Source: Hydrogenophaga sp. (GTDB taxonomy: Bacteria; Pseudomonadota; Gammaproteobacteria; Burkholderiales; Burkholderiaceae_C). Taken from it: DNA of 45,329 bases. Where the stretch lies: positions 1 through 45,329 of the forward strand of contig JAABQG010000028.1 of NCBI GenBank assembly GCA_011391595.1, written 5' to 3'. A program made the translations under genes and the position numbers. Below are positions 24,862 to 36,005 of the stretch, piece by piece (the first letter of the stretch is position 1; the number at the start of each line of letters is the position of its first letter). The notes beneath the pieces were generated by a model that worked only from the letters and a program-made list of their open reading frames with translations, was not told the origin of the DNA and searched no databases.

Positions 24862-26282
24862 GTGACCTGATGACGCTGCTGCAGGCCCAAACCTGGATTC
24901 CGGGCAGTGAACTGGTGGGTGACGGCGAGACGCCGCTGAAGCGAGTTCATACCGATACCCGGACCCTTGAGGCTGGTGATCTCTTTGTTGCTTTGAGGGG
25001 CGAGCGGTTCGACGGTGGCGAGTTCCTTCAGCAGGCGGCCAGCAAGGGTGCCGTGGCTGCAATCTGTGAAACCGCGTCCCGGCCCATGCTCACGCGTTCT
25101 GGGCTACCGGGGCTGGTGGTTCCTGATGCCACGGAGGCGCTGGGCTGGCTGGCCGCCCAATGGCGCAATCAATTCAATCTGCCCTTGATCGCAGTCACCG
25201 GAAGCAATGGCAAGACCACGGTGACACAGATGATTTCGTCGATCCTGAGGGTTTGGAAAGGCGAGGCCGCGCTGTCCACACAGGGCAATCTGAATAACGA
25301 GATCGGCGTGCCGCTGACCTTGCTTCGCCTGCGACCGTCGCATCGGGTCGCAGTGGTTGAACTGGGCATGAATCACCCCGGCGAAATCGCCCGCCTCGCC
25401 CGCATGGCCAACGCCACGGTGGCCCTGGTCAACAATGCCCAGCGTGAACACCTGGAGTTCATGGTCACGGTAGAAGCGGTGGCACGTGAGAATGGTGCCG
25501 TCCTTGAGGCTCTTGGCCCCTGCGGCATGGCTGTATTTCCTGCAAACGATGCGTATTCCCGGCTCTGGAAGGGTTTGTGCGCGGGGCGACCTTTCATGAC
25601 GTTCGTCGATTCTCTGGAGGCTTCCGATACAGCTGATGTGCGCGGCGTGGGCCAATGGGCAGACGGCGCGTGGACTGTGCAGGCCAGTACACCTGGTGGT
25701 GATATGGCTTTCAGGTTGGCTATTGCGGGCCGCCATAACGTCAGGAACGCACTGGCTGCTGTGGCTTGTGCGCTCGCCGCCGGGGTTCCCCTTGAAGACG
25801 TGAGACTTGGACTGGAGGCGTTTCAGCCAGTCAAGGGGCGCTCAAGGGCCATCAGTTTGATGTTGGCGGGCCGGTCCATCACGGTTGTGGACGATACCTA
25901 CAACGCCAATCCGGACTCTGTGAAGGCGGCTATCGATGTCCTGGCGGAACTCCCCGGTCCCCGACTTCTGGTGCTCGGCGACATGGGCGAGGTGGGTGAC
26001 CACGGCTCGAAATTCCACTCCGAGGTCGGCGCGTACGCCAGCGAGTGTGGCGTGGATCGGCTGTTCACGCTTGGCGTCTTGTCTTCCTTTGCGACGCCCC
26101 ATGTTGAAAAGGGGCGCCATTTTGAAGATATTTCCTCGCTGATCGGTGCTGTACTTTTTGAGTTGCCGACATTCGCCAGTGTCGTCGTGAAGGGTTCGCG
26201 CTTCATGAAGATGGAGCGTGTGGTGGATGCCATCACCCGTTACGCCGCGGAACACCAGGAAGGGCAGAACCATGCTGCCTAG
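24858..26282 (+). CDS. murF: UDP-MurNAc-tripeptide:D-Ala-D-Ala ligase MurF
   Basis: MurF adds D-Ala-D-Ala to complete the UDP-MurNAc pentapeptide. The 474-residue protein has [19 protein letters not shown] ATP loop ([19 protein letters not shown]), the [15 protein letters not shown] segment with the carbamylated-lysine region nearby, [11 protein letters not shown], and [18 protein letters not shown], the MurF signature. D-Ala-D-Ala comes from DdlB, encoded 6.5 kb downstream. It overlaps murE by four bases and mraY by eleven. Confidence 0.96.
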   Translation: MSDLMTLLQAQTWIPGSELVGDGETPLKRVHTDTRTLEAGDLFVALRGERFDGGEFLQQAASKGAVAAICETASRPMLTRSGLPGLVVPDATEALGWLAAQWRNQFNLPLIAVTGSNGKTTVTQMISSILRVWKGEAALSTQGNLNNEIGVPLTLLRLRPSHRVAVVELGMNHPGEIARLARMANATVALVNNAQREHLEFMVTVEAVARENGAVLEALGPCGMAVFPANDAYSRLWKGLCAGRPFMTFVDSLEASDTADVRGVGQWADGAWTVQASTPGGDMAFRLAIAGRHNVRNALAAVACALAAGVPLEDVRLGLEAFQPVKGRSRAISLMLAGRSITVVDDTYNANPDSVKAAIDVLAELPGPRLLVLGDMGEVGDHGSKFHSEVGAYASECGVDRLFTLGVLSSFATPHVEKGRHFEDISSLIGAVLFELPTFASVVVKGSRFMKMERVVDAITRYAAEHQEGQNHAA

Positions 26283-27450
26283 CCTGGCCCAGTGGCTCCA
26301 GGGCATTTCGCCTGATCTCGGTTTTCTCCGCGTCTTTCAGTACCTGACGTTTCGCGCGGTCATGGCAGCACTGACTGGGCTGTTGATCGGACTCATTGCC
26401 GGCCCTCCGGTGATTCGCCGGTTGACGGCACTCAAGATAGGACAGCCGATCCGTGGCTACGCGATGGAGTCTCATCTCAGCAAGAGCGGCACGCCCACGA
26501 TGGGAGGGGTGCTGATCCTTTTGTCCATCGCCGCGGCCACCCTGCTGTGGGCCGACCTGACCAACCGTTTTGTCTGGATCGTGCTGATCGTCACGTTGGG
26601 TTTTGGCGCCATAGGCTGGGTGGACGATTGGCGCAAGGTCGTCAACAAGGATCCTGAGGGGATGCGCTCGCGCGAAAAGTACTTCTGGCAGTCCGTCATT
26701 GGCCTGACAGCGGCGCTTTACCTGGTGTTCAGTATTTCAGAGAGTTCCAACCTGCGCGTGCTGGAACTCTTCTTCAACTGGGTGCAGTCCGGTTTTGACG
26801 TCAATCTTCCACCCAAGGCTGGCCTGATGGTGCCATTCTTCAAGGAGATCAGCTATCCGCTTGGTGTTCTTGGCTTCGTGGTTCTGACCTACCTGGTGAT
26901 TGTCGGGTCCAGTAACGCAGTGAACCTCACCGACGGTCTGGACGGGCTGGCGATCATGCCCGTCGTGATGGTGGGGTCCGCACTTGGCGTCTTTGCCTAC
27001 GTCACAGGAAGTTCGGTGTTCTCAAAATATCTCTTCCTGCCGCACATCCCGGGTGCCGGGGAGTTGTTGATTTTTTGCTCGGCCACGGCGGGCGCTGGAC
27101 TGGCCTTCCTCTGGTTCAACGCCCACCCCGCCCAGGTCTTCATGGGCGATGTGGGCGCGCTGGCGCTGGGAGCTGCGCTGGGCACCGTCGCTGTGATCGT
27201 GCGCCAGGAAATCGTTTTGGCGATCATGGGCGGCATCTTCGTGGTGGAAGCACTGTCGGTGATGATGCAGGTGACTTATTTCAAATACACCAAACGCAAG
27301 TACGGGGCGGGACGGCGCATTTTGAAGATGGCTCCGCTCCATCATCATTTCGAGAAAAGTGGCTGGAAAGAAACGCAAGTGGTCGTGCGTTTCTGGATCA
27401 TCACGATGCTGCTGTGCCTGGTCGGGCTGTCCACACTGAAGCTGCGGTGA
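26272..27450 (+). CDS. mraY: Phospho-N-acetylmuramoyl-pentapeptide transferase MraY
   Basis: MraY moves phospho-MurNAc-pentapeptide onto undecaprenyl phosphate to make lipid I in the inner membrane. The 392-residue protein has about ten membrane segments. The active-site residues lie in [16 protein letters not shown] (first Asp pair), [14 protein letters not shown] and [35 protein letters not shown] carries the conserved histidines. ATG at 26272 starts the family N-terminus and lies inside the end of murF, which suggests coupled translation. An in-frame start further upstream would lie deep in murF. Confidence 0.96.
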   Translation: MLPSLAQWLQGISPDLGFLRVFQYLTFRAVMAALTGLLIGLIAGPPVIRRLTALKIGQPIRGYAMESHLSKSGTPTMGGVLILLSIAAATLLWADLTNRFVWIVLIVTLGFGAIGWVDDWRKVVNKDPEGMRSREKYFWQSVIGLTAALYLVFSISESSNLRVLELFFNWVQSGFDVNLPPKAGLMVPFFKEISYPLGVLGFVVLTYLVIVGSSNAVNLTDGLDGLAIMPVVMVGSALGVFAYVTGSSVFSKYLFLPHIPGAGELLIFCSATAGAGLAFLWFNAHPAQVFMGDVGALALGAALGTVAVIVRQEIVLAIMGGIFVVEALSVMMQVTYFKYTKRKYGAGRRILKMAPLHHHFEKSGWKETQVVVRFWIITMLLCLVGLSTLKLR

Positions 27451-27452
27451 AC

Positions 27453-29054
27453 ATGCTACCGCCCGTGCATCCCCAAGGAAACCCGGATTGCCCGACAGGT
27501 CAGTCCCGTGAGCCTGCACAGCCAGGCGACGTGCAGGTAAATTCGCTATTCGATCAGGAGGTGCTGATTCTGGGTCTCGGGGCTTCTGGTCTGGCAATGG
27601 CCCGCTGGTGCGCCCGTTGCGGCGCCAAGGTCACAGTGGCAGATACGCGGGCAGAGCCGCCCCAGTTGCAGAGGCTGCGGCAGGATGTTCCTGGCGCGCG
27701 CTTTCTGTCGGCCGCAATGGATCGCCTGCTGCTTGAGGGAACATCGATTCGTGCGGTGTTTCGCAGTCCTGGACTTTCGCCCGCGTCCGTGGCCGACGTT
27801 CAAAATGCGGCGCGGGCCATGGGCCTGTGGACCGGTGGGGAACTGAGCCTTTTCACGCGGGCGCTTGCCGAGTTGAAAGCAAGCCGCGGTTACGTGCCGC
27901 AGGTGCTCGGGATCAGCGGGACCAATGGCAAGACAACCGTGACGTCCCTGACGGGCCAACTCATCAAGCGTGCCGGCAAGTCGGTCATGGTGGCCGGCAA
28001 CATCGGCCCCACCTTGCTGGACACATTGGGCGCCAGCCTCGACGCCGATGCATTGCCCGAAATCTGGGTTCTGGAGTTGTCCAGCTTCCAACTCGAAAGT
28101 GCCAGCGACTTCGAGCCCACGGCGGCCACGGTGCTCAATCTGACGCAGGACCATCTGGACTGGCACGTTGGGATGGAGGCCTACTCGGCGGCCAAGGCGA
28201 AAGTCTTCGGTGAGCACGGGCTGATGGTTCTCAATCGCGATGATCCAAAGGTCATGGCCATGCGACCGGCACCCGTCAGGGCCCGGTTACAACGTCCGGT
28301 CGAGCGTGAAATGATCACTTTCGGCGGCGACATGCCACAGCGCCCGGGCGACTTCGGCATTGAACTGGTGAATGGCATCGCCTGGCTGGTTCGCGCCCTG
28401 GAGGGTGATGAAACGCGCCGACGACGAAAGGACGACGTGGAAGCACTGCACATCCAGCGCCTCATGCCCGCCGATGCCTTGCGAATCCGTGGCCGGCATA
28501 ACGCTGTCAATGCCTTGGCAGCCCTGGCGCTGGCCGGCGCAGCGGGTTGCACGTTGGCCTCCATGCTTTACGGTTTGCGGGAATACCGCGGCGAGCCGCA
28601 TCGCGTGGAGCCCGTCGGCGTGCTTCGGGACGTGGAGTATTTCGACGACAGCAAGGGCACCAATGTTGGGGCGACTGTTGCTGCACTTGACGGCCTGGGC
28701 GCGGACCGCAAAGTCGTGGTGATTCTGGGTGGCGAGAGCAAGGGACAGGATTTTTCACCGCTTGCGCAATCTGTGACCCGATCCGCACGGGTTGCCGTAC
28801 TGATTGGACGGGATGCGCCATTGATCCGGTCGGCGCTTGAGAAGACTGCCGTACCTTTGCTCGATGCGGCATCGATGGCCGATGCGGTCCGCTTGGCCAG
28901 CCAGCATGCGCACGCCGGAGATGCCGTATTGATGTCGCCGGCGTGTGCCAGCTTTGACATGTTCCGAAATTACGAACATCGAGCGGCCGCGTTCCGTGAC
29001 GCTGTGATGGCGTTGGCTGATGAAGCTGGCGTGCAACTGGAGGTGGCGGCATGA
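27453..29054 (+). CDS. murD: UDP-MurNAc-L-Ala:D-Glu ligase MurD, long form
   Basis: MurD adds D-glutamate to UDP-MurNAc-L-alanine. Motifs: [18 protein letters not shown] (N-terminal Rossmann), [17 protein letters not shown] (ATP loop), [51 protein letters not shown] and [12 protein letters not shown]. With the ATG at 27453, two bases after mraY, the protein has 533 residues against 438 in E. coli. The extra length is an N-terminal 25-30 residue Pro/Gln-rich stretch and an Arg-rich insertion near residues 310-335 ([18 protein letters not shown]). A GTG at 27531 would remove the N-terminal extension. It overlaps ftsW by four bases. Confidence 0.94.
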   Translation: MLPPVHPQGNPDCPTGQSREPAQPGDVQVNSLFDQEVLILGLGASGLAMARWCARCGAKVTVADTRAEPPQLQRLRQDVPGARFLSAAMDRLLLEGTSIRAVFRSPGLSPASVADVQNAARAMGLWTGGELSLFTRALAELKASRGYVPQVLGISGTNGKTTVTSLTGQLIKRAGKSVMVAGNIGPTLLDTLGASLDADALPEIWVLELSSFQLESASDFEPTAATVLNLTQDHLDWHVGMEAYSAAKAKVFGEHGLMVLNRDDPKVMAMRPAPVRARLQRPVEREMITFGGDMPQRPGDFGIELVNGIAWLVRALEGDETRRRRKDDVEALHIQRLMPADALRIRGRHNAVNALAALALAGAAGCTLASMLYGLREYRGEPHRVEPVGVLRDVEYFDDSKGTNVGATVAALDGLGADRKVVVILGGESKGQDFSPLAQSVTRSARVAVLIGRDAPLIRSALEKTAVPLLDAASMADAVRLASQHAHAGDAVLMSPACASFDMFRNYEHRAAAFRDAVMALADEAGVQLEVAA

Positions 29055-30316
29055 GTATCGCCAGCCGTTTCGGTGGATGGATGAGTGACTTGAAGGGCGC
29101 CCAGGGCGAGACGGGGAGCGGTGCGATGCCGGTGCGCCTGGGCGGATTGAATTTCGCGCATGCGCCCGGGTCGCCAGGTCGCCTTCTGGGTTTTGACCAG
29201 GCCTTGGTCTGGGTCGCTGTGGCACTGCTGGCATTCGGGCTGGTGATGGTCTACTCCGCCTCGATTGCGATGCCGGACAACCCGAAATTTGCCCGATACG
29301 CCCACACACATTTCCTGACGCGCCACATTTTTTCCCTGGTGATGGCGTTTGTGGCTGCACTGCTTGCGTTTCAGGTGCCGATGTCCACCTGGGAGAAAGT
29401 GGCGCCCTGGTTGTTTGTGGCTTCGCTGGTGCTGTTGATCGCGGTGCTCATCCCGCATGTGGGCAAGGGCGTGAATGGCGCCCGTCGATGGATATCGCTC
29501 GGTGTCATGAATTTCCAGCCGTCCGAACTGGCGAAGTTCGCCGTGGTTCTCTACGCCGCAGACTACATGGTGCGGAAAATGGAGGTCAAGGAAAAGTTCT
29601 TTCGTGCCGTCCTGCCTATGGGCGTGGCGGTCGCTGTCGTGGGCCTGCTGCTACTGGCCGAGCCGGACATGGGCGCATTCATGGTGATCGCTGTCATCGC
29701 GATGGGCATCCTGTTCCTGGGGGGCGTCAACGCGCGCATGTTCTTCATGATCGCCGCCATCCTGGTCGTGGCATTTGGTGTGATGATCATGATGTCCGAC
29801 TGGCGTCGTGAGCGGATCTTTGCCTATCTTGACCCTTGGAGTGAAAAGCATGCACTCGGCAAGGGCTATCAGCTTTCGCATTCGCTGATTGCCATCGGGC
29901 GCGGGGAGATTTTTGGCGTCGGCTTGGGCGGAAGTGTGGAGAAACTGCACTGGCTACCTGAAGCCCACACCGATTTTCTTCTGGCCGTCATTGGCGAGGA
30001 GTTCGGATTGATCGGCGTGCTCTGCGTGATCGGCCTCTTCCTCTGGCTGACGCGCCGGATCATGCACATTGGCCGCCAGTCGATTGCACTTGACAGGGTT
30101 TTTTCCGGGCTGGTCGCGCAGGGTGTCGGCATATGGATCGGCTTCCAGGCTTTCATCAACATGGGCGTAAATCTGGGCGCACTGCCGACCAAGGGGCTGA
30201 CCCTGCCATTCATGAGCTATGGCGGTTCGGCAATCTTGATGAACCTGGTGGCTCTGGCGGTCGTCCTTCGGATCGACGTTGAGAACCGGCAACTCATGCG
30301 GGGAGGTCGCAAATGA
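29051..30316 (+). CDS. ftsW: Septal peptidoglycan glycosyltransferase FtsW
   Basis: FtsW is the SEDS-family polymerase that makes septal glycan strands from lipid II with FtsI. The 421-residue protein has an approximately 50-residue cytoplasmic N-terminus, then about ten membrane segments. Signature pieces are [42 protein letters not shown] with the catalytic Asp, [20 protein letters not shown] and [18 protein letters not shown]. Start and stop overlap murD and murG (ATGA in both). Confidence 0.95.
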   Translation: MSIASRFGGWMSDLKGAQGETGSGAMPVRLGGLNFAHAPGSPGRLLGFDQALVWVAVALLAFGLVMVYSASIAMPDNPKFARYAHTHFLTRHIFSLVMAFVAALLAFQVPMSTWEKVAPWLFVASLVLLIAVLIPHVGKGVNGARRWISLGVMNFQPSELAKFAVVLYAADYMVRKMEVKEKFFRAVLPMGVAVAVVGLLLLAEPDMGAFMVIAVIAMGILFLGGVNARMFFMIAAILVVAFGVMIMMSDWRRERIFAYLDPWSEKHALGKGYQLSHSLIAIGRGEIFGVGLGGSVEKLHWLPEAHTDFLLAVIGEEFGLIGVLCVIGLFLWLTRRIMHIGRQSIALDRVFSGLVAQGVGIWIGFQAFINMGVNLGALPTKGLTLPFMSYGGSAILMNLVALAVVLRIDVENRQLMRGGRK

Positions 30317-31377
30317 GTTCCCGGTGTGCACTGATCATGGCCGGTGGAACGGGTGGCCACATATTCCCAGGGCTGGCCGTGGCAGATGCCCTGCGTGAGC
30401 GTGGATGGCGGGTGCACTGGCTGGGTACCCCCGGCAGCTTGGAGAGCCAGATCGTTCCGCCACGTGGTTTTCCATTCGAGGCCATCGATTTTTCGGGCGT
30501 GAGGGGCAAGGGGCTGGTGACGCTGGCGCTGCTCCCCTTGCGCTTGCTGAAGGCGTTCTGGCAAAGCCTGCAGGTGTTGCGCCGCGTCAAGCCGGATGTG
30601 CTTGTCGGATTGGGTGGCTATGTCACGTTTCCGGGCGGGCTGATGGGCGTGCTCCTCGGCAAGGCGCTGGTGCTCCATGAACAGAACTCTGTGGCTGGCC
30701 TCGCCAACAAGGTTCTGGCGAGGGTGGCAGACCGGGTGTTCACCGCATTCCCCGACGTGATGAAAAAGGCGAGGTGGGTGGGTAACCCGCTGCGCATGGC
30801 ATTTCTTGAACAACCCGCGCCAGCCCTTCGGTTTGCCGGGCGCGAGGGGGCCCTGCGTTTACTGGTCGTTGGGGGAAGTCTTGGTGCCAAGGCACTCAAC
30901 GAACTTGTTCCCCAGGCCCTGGCTTTGGTGCCCGCGAGTCAACGCCCGGTCGTGACGCACCAGAGTGGCGCCAGGCAGATCGAGGCATTGCGCGCGAACT
31001 ACATCGCGGCCGACGTTCAGGCCGAGCTCACGCCATTTATTGATGACACTGCCCGCGCGTTCGCTGACGCCGATCTGATTGTGTGCCGCGCTGGCGCCAG
31101 CACTGTGACTGAAATTGCTGCAGTGGGCGCCGCTGCCCTCTTTGTTCCCTTTCCATATGCCGTGGATGACCATCAGACCATGAACGCGAAGTTTCTTGTC
31201 GACCAGGGCGGCGGCTGGTTGATCCAGCAACATGATCTGACGCCTCAGCGGCTCGCCGGGATGCTGCAGGACACCAGCCGGGCGGAACTTCTTCGCTGTG
31301 CCCAACAAGCCCAATCCATGAAGAGAGTCAATGCAACGCATGAGGTGGTGTCTGCGTGTGAGGAGCTGACACGATGA
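30313..31377 (+). CDS. murG: UDP-GlcNAc:lipid I N-acetylglucosaminyltransferase MurG
   Basis: MurG converts lipid I to lipid II on the inner face of the membrane. The 354-residue GT28 protein opens with [20 protein letters not shown], the substrate glycine loop, followed by [15 protein letters not shown] and [13 protein letters not shown]. The C-terminal donor site has [32 protein letters not shown] and [19 protein letters not shown]. It overlaps ftsW and murC by four bases each. Confidence 0.96.
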   Translation: MSSRCALIMAGGTGGHIFPGLAVADALRERGWRVHWLGTPGSLESQIVPPRGFPFEAIDFSGVRGKGLVTLALLPLRLLKAFWQSLQVLRRVKPDVLVGLGGYVTFPGGLMGVLLGKALVLHEQNSVAGLANKVLARVADRVFTAFPDVMKKARWVGNPLRMAFLEQPAPALRFAGREGALRLLVVGGSLGAKALNELVPQALALVPASQRPVVTHQSGARQIEALRANYIAADVQAELTPFIDDTARAFADADLIVCRAGASTVTEIAAVGAAALFVPFPYAVDDHQTMNAKFLVDQGGGWLIQQHDLTPQRLAGMLQDTSRAELLRCAQQAQSMKRVNATHEVVSACEELTR

Positions 31378-32807
31378 AGCACGCGATCAGGCACATTCAT
31401 TTCGTGGGCATCGGTGGCGTGGGCATGAGTGGTATCGCCGAAGTGCTTTTCAATCTGGGGTACGTGATATCTGGCTCCGATCTGGCGGACAGCAGCACGT
31501 TGAAGCGCCTCGCTGAATTGGGTATGCAGACCTACGTGGGTCACGCGGGAAAAAACGTTGACGGGGCCGATGCAGTGGTGACATCCACAGCCGTTCGGGA
31601 CGACAACCCCGAGGTAATCGTTGCGCGGGAAAGGCGCATTCCGGTGGTGCCTCGCGCGCTCATGCTGGCTGAGTTGATGCGCCTTAAAAGAGGCATCGCG
31701 ATTGCCGGCACCCATGGAAAGACCACCACCACCAGCCTGGTCGCGAGCGTACTCGCCGAAGCGGGACTTGATCCGACGTTTGTCATTGGGGGCCGACTCA
31801 ACAGCGCGGGGGCCAATGCGCGGCTCGGTAGCGGGGACTACATCGTCGTCGAAGCTGACGAGTCCGACGCCTCATTCCTGAACCTTCTGCCGGTCATGGC
31901 GGTCGTCACGAATATTGATGCAGATCACATGGAAACCTACGGACAGGACTTCAGCCGTCTGAAATCCGCCTTCGTTGACTTCCTGCACCGCATGCCCTTT
32001 TACGGCACGGCGATACTGTGCGTTGACGACCCCGCCGTGCGCGAGATCATGCCCCAGATGTCCTGCCCGATCACAAGCTACGGGTTTTCGGAAGACGCGC
32101 AGGTGCGCGCCATCAACGTGCGTGCTGTCGGTGGTCAGATGCACTTCACCGCGCAACGCCGCAACGGCGTCACGCTGGCGGATCTGCCCGTGGTGCTGAA
32201 TCTGCCCGGTGAACACAACGTGCTCAATGCGCTTGCGGCGATCGGCGTGGCGGTCGAGCTGAATGTGCCCGATGAGGCGGTGCAAAGGGCCCTCGCGGGA
32301 TTCAAAGGCGTGGGCAGGCGCTTCCAGCGCTATGGCGACTTTGCGGCAAAGGATGGTGGCCTCTTTACGCTGGTCGATGACTACGGCCATCACCCGGTCG
32401 AAATGGCGGCCACCCTCGCAGCCGCTCGTGGTGCCTTTCCCGGGAGAAGGCTGGTGCTGGCTTTTCAGCCGCATCGTTACACGCGCACGAGGGATTGCTT
32501 CGAGGACTTCGTCAAGGTGATTGGCCAAGCCGATGAGGTGCTCCTCGCGGAAGTCTATGCCGCCGGCGAGTCTCCGATCGTCGCCGCTGACAGTCGTGCC
32601 CTCACGCGCGCCTTGCGGGTTTCGGGCAAGGTGGAGCCGGTTTTTGTTGACGACGTGGCATTGCTTCCCCAGGCGATTGTCGACAGGGCGAAAGACGGTG
32701 ACGTGGTGTTGTGCATGGGGGCGGGATCGATAGGTACCGTGCCTGCCAAAGTGGTTGAAATGCTCCAGGAAAAAGATCGTGAAATATCCGGAGGAAGCCG
32801 GGGATGA
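31374..32807 (+). CDS. murC: UDP-MurNAc:L-alanine ligase MurC
   Basis: MurC adds L-alanine to UDP-MurNAc, the first amino acid of the stem peptide. The 477-residue protein begins with [19 protein letters not shown] (Rossmann), the ATP loop is [16 protein letters not shown], followed by [13 protein letters not shown] and [30 protein letters not shown] and [18 protein letters not shown] are the C-terminal signatures. It overlaps murG and ddlB by four bases each. Confidence 0.96.
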   Translation: MKHAIRHIHFVGIGGVGMSGIAEVLFNLGYVISGSDLADSSTLKRLAELGMQTYVGHAGKNVDGADAVVTSTAVRDDNPEVIVARERRIPVVPRALMLAELMRLKRGIAIAGTHGKTTTTSLVASVLAEAGLDPTFVIGGRLNSAGANARLGSGDYIVVEADESDASFLNLLPVMAVVTNIDADHMETYGQDFSRLKSAFVDFLHRMPFYGTAILCVDDPAVREIMPQMSCPITSYGFSEDAQVRAINVRAVGGQMHFTAQRRNGVTLADLPVVLNLPGEHNVLNALAAIGVAVELNVPDEAVQRALAGFKGVGRRFQRYGDFAAKDGGLFTLVDDYGHHPVEMAATLAAARGAFPGRRLVLAFQPHRYTRTRDCFEDFVKVIGQADEVLLAEVYAAGESPIVAADSRALTRALRVSGKVEPVFVDDVALLPQAIVDRAKDGDVVLCMGAGSIGTVPAKVVEMLQEKDREISGGSRG

Positions 32808-33793
32808 GCCCAAATAATTCGAATCTTGGCAAAGTGGCCGTGTTGATGGGAGGTCATTCGGCGGAGCGCGAAGTGTCATTGATGTCCGGCAACGGCGTGT
32901 TGCAGGCGCTTCTGTCCCGCGGCGTGGACGCGCAGGCCTTCGATCCAGCCGAGCGTGACCTCGGCGAGCTCAAGAGAGAGCACTTTTCACGCTGCTTCAT
33001 TGCTCTGCATGGCCGACATGGCGAAGACGGAACGGTGCAGGGCGCGCTGGAACTGCTGGGCATTCCCTATACCGGCTCCGGTGTCATGGCCTCCAGCGTG
33101 GCCATGGACAAGGTAATGACCAAGCGCATCTGGAGCTGCGAGGACCTTCCGACGCCGAAATATGTCTGGCTTGCTGCCGATCAGCAGGATCGCGAGCGCG
33201 TGCGCACGGTGCCTGACGAACTGGGGTTGCCGCTGATCGTCAAGCCCCCGCGCGAAGGCTCTTCGATCGGCGTGACCAAGGTCAAGGGCTATTCGCAGAT
33301 GCAGGATGCCGTGCGGCTGTCGGCCCGCTACGACGCCGACGTGCTGTGCGAGGAATTCATTGAGGGCGAGGAAGTGACCTGCCCGGTGCTGGGTGCGGGC
33401 GCCAGCGCCACTGCGCTTCCGGTGATTCGCATCCTTGCGCCCGACGGCGCGTACGACTACCAGAACAAGTACTTCACCGACGACGTGAAGTACCACTGTC
33501 CGAGCGGCCTGCCCGAAGCCGAGGAGCGAGAGATCCAGCGCATCGTGCTGGCGTCTTACCGTTCCCTGGGCTGCCGCGGCTGGGGCCGTGCCGACCTGAT
33601 GATCCGGGCCAGTGATCGCAAGCCCTTCCTGCTGGAGATGAACACCTCACCCGGCATGACCAGCCACTCGCTGGTTCCCATGTCGGCGCGCGCTGCCGGT
33701 ATCAGCTACGAAGAACTGTGCGTGCGTCTTCTGCAGGCCGCCACGCTGGACTGTCCGGTCGCCGCGGGTATCGCCGAGGGAAATGGCAAATGA
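32804..33793 (+). CDS. ddlB: D-alanine--D-alanine ligase
   Basis: Ddl joins two D-alanines for MurF. The 329-residue ATP-grasp enzyme shows [53 protein letters not shown], the ATP-binding [16 protein letters not shown] and the metal site [17 protein letters not shown]. It lies between murC and ftsQ, the position of ddlB in E. coli. It overlaps both neighbours (ATGA). The first ten residues are unconserved. Confidence 0.95.
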   Translation: MSPNNSNLGKVAVLMGGHSAEREVSLMSGNGVLQALLSRGVDAQAFDPAERDLGELKREHFSRCFIALHGRHGEDGTVQGALELLGIPYTGSGVMASSVAMDKVMTKRIWSCEDLPTPKYVWLAADQQDRERVRTVPDELGLPLIVKPPREGSSIGVTKVKGYSQMQDAVRLSARYDADVLCEEFIEGEEVTCPVLGAGASATALPVIRILAPDGAYDYQNKYFTDDVKYHCPSGLPEAEEREIQRIVLASYRSLGCRGWGRADLMIRASDRKPFLLEMNTSPGMTSHSLVPMSARAAGISYEELCVRLLQAATLDCPVAAGIAEGNGK

Positions 33794-34599
33794 GAGAAGC
33801 CGTGGCAGCCCCCCTGGACGTCAGACTCATGAACGCGACAGCCTCTGCGTTGTTCATGGCGTTGGCCGTCATGGGGCTGGTGGCGATTCTGTGGTGGGTG
33901 CTCAGGCACCCGTTGTTCTCGCTCTCGGCCATCAGTGTTCAGGGCGACCTCGTACACAACAACGCGGTGACCTTGCGGGTCAATGTGGCGCCCCGCCTGG
34001 CGGGAAATTTTTTCACACTTGACCTTGGTGCGGTACGCAATGCATTTGAAGCGGTCCCGTGGGTCCGCAGTGCCGTAGTCCGGCGTGATTTCCCGAACCG
34101 GCTGAATGTCCAGCTTCAGGAGCATCAGCCGGTCGCCTATTGGGGGGCTGAGGGGGATTCGCGAATGCTCAACAGTTTTGGCGAGGTTTTCGAGGCCAAT
34201 GTGGGCGATGTCGAGGCGGATGACCTGCCGCGACTCAGCGGACCCGAGGGCCAGTCCGCGCAGTTGCTGGCGACGTACCGCATGTTGCTGCCACTGCTGG
34301 AGCCTATCGAGGCAGCGCCGGTAAAGCTCGAACTTACGGACCGAGGAAGCTGGCGAGCGCAGCTGGACACCGGCACTGCGATAGAGCTTGGGCGTGGAAC
34401 CCCTGTGGAAATCGCCGAGCGAACCCGAAGGTTCGTCTATACCGTCACCCAGGCCACCTCCAAGTACGGTCGTGCGCCTGACGCGATCGAGACAGCCGAT
34501 TTGCGGCATGTCAATGGATATGCGCTGCGCCTGCGCGGGGTAACCACGGTCACGGGCGAAGCGCCGAAACCCCGCACTCCCGGCAAAAGCACGCATTGA
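33790..34599 (+). CDS. ftsQ: Cell division protein FtsQ
   Basis: FtsQ is a bitopic membrane protein that recruits FtsL, FtsB and later septal proteins. The 269-residue protein has a short cytoplasmic tail, one membrane span ([19 protein letters not shown], about residues 19-37), a POTRA domain ([19 protein letters not shown]) and the FtsQ domain with [19 protein letters not shown] and [12 protein letters not shown] at 33790 is chosen over an earlier in-frame codon because it overlaps the ddlB stop and begins the family sequence. ftsA begins 29 bases later. Confidence 0.94.
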   Translation: MREAVAAPLDVRLMNATASALFMALAVMGLVAILWWVLRHPLFSLSAISVQGDLVHNNAVTLRVNVAPRLAGNFFTLDLGAVRNAFEAVPWVRSAVVRRDFPNRLNVQLQEHQPVAYWGAEGDSRMLNSFGEVFEANVGDVEADDLPRLSGPEGQSAQLLATYRMLLPLLEPIEAAPVKLELTDRGSWRAQLDTGTAIELGRGTPVEIAERTRRFVYTVTQATSKYGRAPDAIETADLRHVNGYALRLRGVTTVTGEAPKPRTPGKSTH

Positions 34600-34628
34600 A
34601 CAAACAGGTAGAACCAACTGGTGGACAT

Positions 34629-35858
34629 ATGGCAAAAGAGTACAAAGACCTGATCGTCGGGCTGGACATAGGCACTGCCAAGGTGATGGTGGTGGTGGGC
34701 GAGGTCATGCCTGGCGGCGAACTGAGGCTGGTGGGCCTGGGTGTGGCGCCAAGCCATGGCCTCAAGCGCGGTGTCGTGGTCAACATCGATGCCACCGTAC
34801 ACAGCATCCAGCAGGCGCTGAAAGAGGCCGAACTGATGGCTGACTGCAAGATCACGCGGGTCTACACCGGTATCACTGGCAGCCACATCCGCGGGCTTAA
34901 CTCAAGCGGCATGGTGGCGGTCAAGGACAAGGAGGTCTCGGCGGCCGATGTGGCGCGGGTGATCGAAACCGCAAAAGCCATCAACATCTCGACCGATCAG
35001 CGCCTGTTGCTGGTGGAACCACAGGAATTCGTGATTGATGGCCAGGACGTCAAGGAGCCGATCGGCATGAGCGGCATTCGCCTCGAAGCCAAGGTGCATA
35101 TCGTGACCGGCGCGCAGAGCGCAGCAGAAAACATTATCAAATGCGTGCGCCGCTGCGGGTTGGACGTGGACCAGCTCATGCTCAACCCGCTGGCTTCCAG
35201 CTTGGCCGTGCTGACCGAGGATGAACGAGAGCTCGGCGTCGCCTGCGTGGACATCGGCGCCGGCAGCACCGACGTGGCGATATTTTCGAACGGTGCCATT
35301 CGACACACTGCCGTCATACCCATTGCAGGCGACCTCATTACCAGCGACATCGCCATGGCGCTGAGAACGCCGACAAAGGATGCAGAAGACATCAAGGTGG
35401 AAAGCGGCTTCGCCAAACAGTTGCTGGCCGACCCCGATCAGCAGATCGAAGTGCCTGGTCTGGGTGACCGTGGGCCACGCATGCTGAGCATCCAGGCACT
35501 CGCCGGCGTGATCGAGCCCCGGGTCGAGGAGATCTTCTCGCTGGTTCAGCAGGTGGTCCGTGAATCCGGCTATGAAGAGGTCCTGTCGTCGGGCATCGTG
35601 CTGACGGGGGGGAGTTGCGTGATGCCTGGCATGGTCGAGCTCGGTGAGGATATTTTTCTCAAGCCCGTGCGCCGCGGAATCCCGAAGTACTCAAGCGCGC
35701 TGGCCGACATGGTTGCCCAGCCTCGCGCCGCGACCGTCATGGGCCTCATGGAAGAGGCCCGACTGGCGCGGCTGCGTGGTTTCAAGGTGGCCCAGCAAAA
35801 CGGTTCCATGAAGACGGCTTTCGGCCGCATCAAGGACTTCATCGTGGGGAACTTCTGA
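34629..35858 (+). CDS. ftsA: Cell division protein FtsA
   Basis: FtsA is an actin-like ATPase that tethers FtsZ filaments to the membrane. The 409-residue protein begins MAKEYKDLIVGLDIGTAKV with the phosphate-1 motif. The SHS2/1C region has YTGITGSHIRGLNSSG, followed by VACVDIGAGSTDVAIFSNG (phosphate 2) and IVLTGGSCVMPGMVEL (adenosine motif). The C-terminal amphipathic helix KTAFGRIKDFIVGNF is the membrane anchor. ATG at 34629 is chosen since GGTGGA is just upstream and family conservation begins there; a TTG at 34596 would add eleven residues. Confidence 0.96.
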   Translation: MAKEYKDLIVGLDIGTAKVMVVVGEVMPGGELRLVGLGVAPSHGLKRGVVVNIDATVHSIQQALKEAELMADCKITRVYTGITGSHIRGLNSSGMVAVKDKEVSAADVARVIETAKAINISTDQRLLLVEPQEFVIDGQDVKEPIGMSGIRLEAKVHIVTGAQSAAENIIKCVRRCGLDVDQLMLNPLASSLAVLTEDERELGVACVDIGAGSTDVAIFSNGAIRHTAVIPIAGDLITSDIAMALRTPTKDAEDIKVESGFAKQLLADPDQQIEVPGLGDRGPRMLSIQALAGVIEPRVEEIFSLVQQVVRESGYEEVLSSGIVLTGGSCVMPGMVELGEDIFLKPVRRGIPKYSSALADMVAQPRAATVMGLMEEARLARLRGFKVAQQNGSMKTAFGRIKDFIVGNF

Positions 35859-36005
35859 TCATGGAAAAAATACCGCTTCTTGCCAGGTTCAGTCCACGCA
35901 CGCGAAGGCGTGTCCGATGGCGAAGCACCGGTCCGCCCTCGTAATCTGTTCAAAAGAAAACATACCCAACCCAATTTAGGCAACTGCAGATTCAAGGAGA
36001 AACAC
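35859..36005 (+). promoter_or_regulatory. ftsA-ftsZ intergenic leader with strong ribosome site
   Basis: This 147-base gap is the longest inside the dcw cluster. It has a small hairpin (CACGC 35899-35903 and GCGTG 35908-35912, GAAG loop), an AT-rich stretch (35940-35985) and a near-perfect Shine-Dalgarno AAGGAGA at 35994-36000, five bases before the ftsZ ATG. No convincing -35/-10 pair was found, though TAATCT at 35942-35947 is a possible -10. Separate expression of ftsZ is plausible. Confidence 0.5.

Noticed and set aside
35880..36005. In-frame upstream extension of ftsZ
   Set aside because: It lacks similarity to FtsZ, and a strong ribosome site directly precedes the ATG at 36006.
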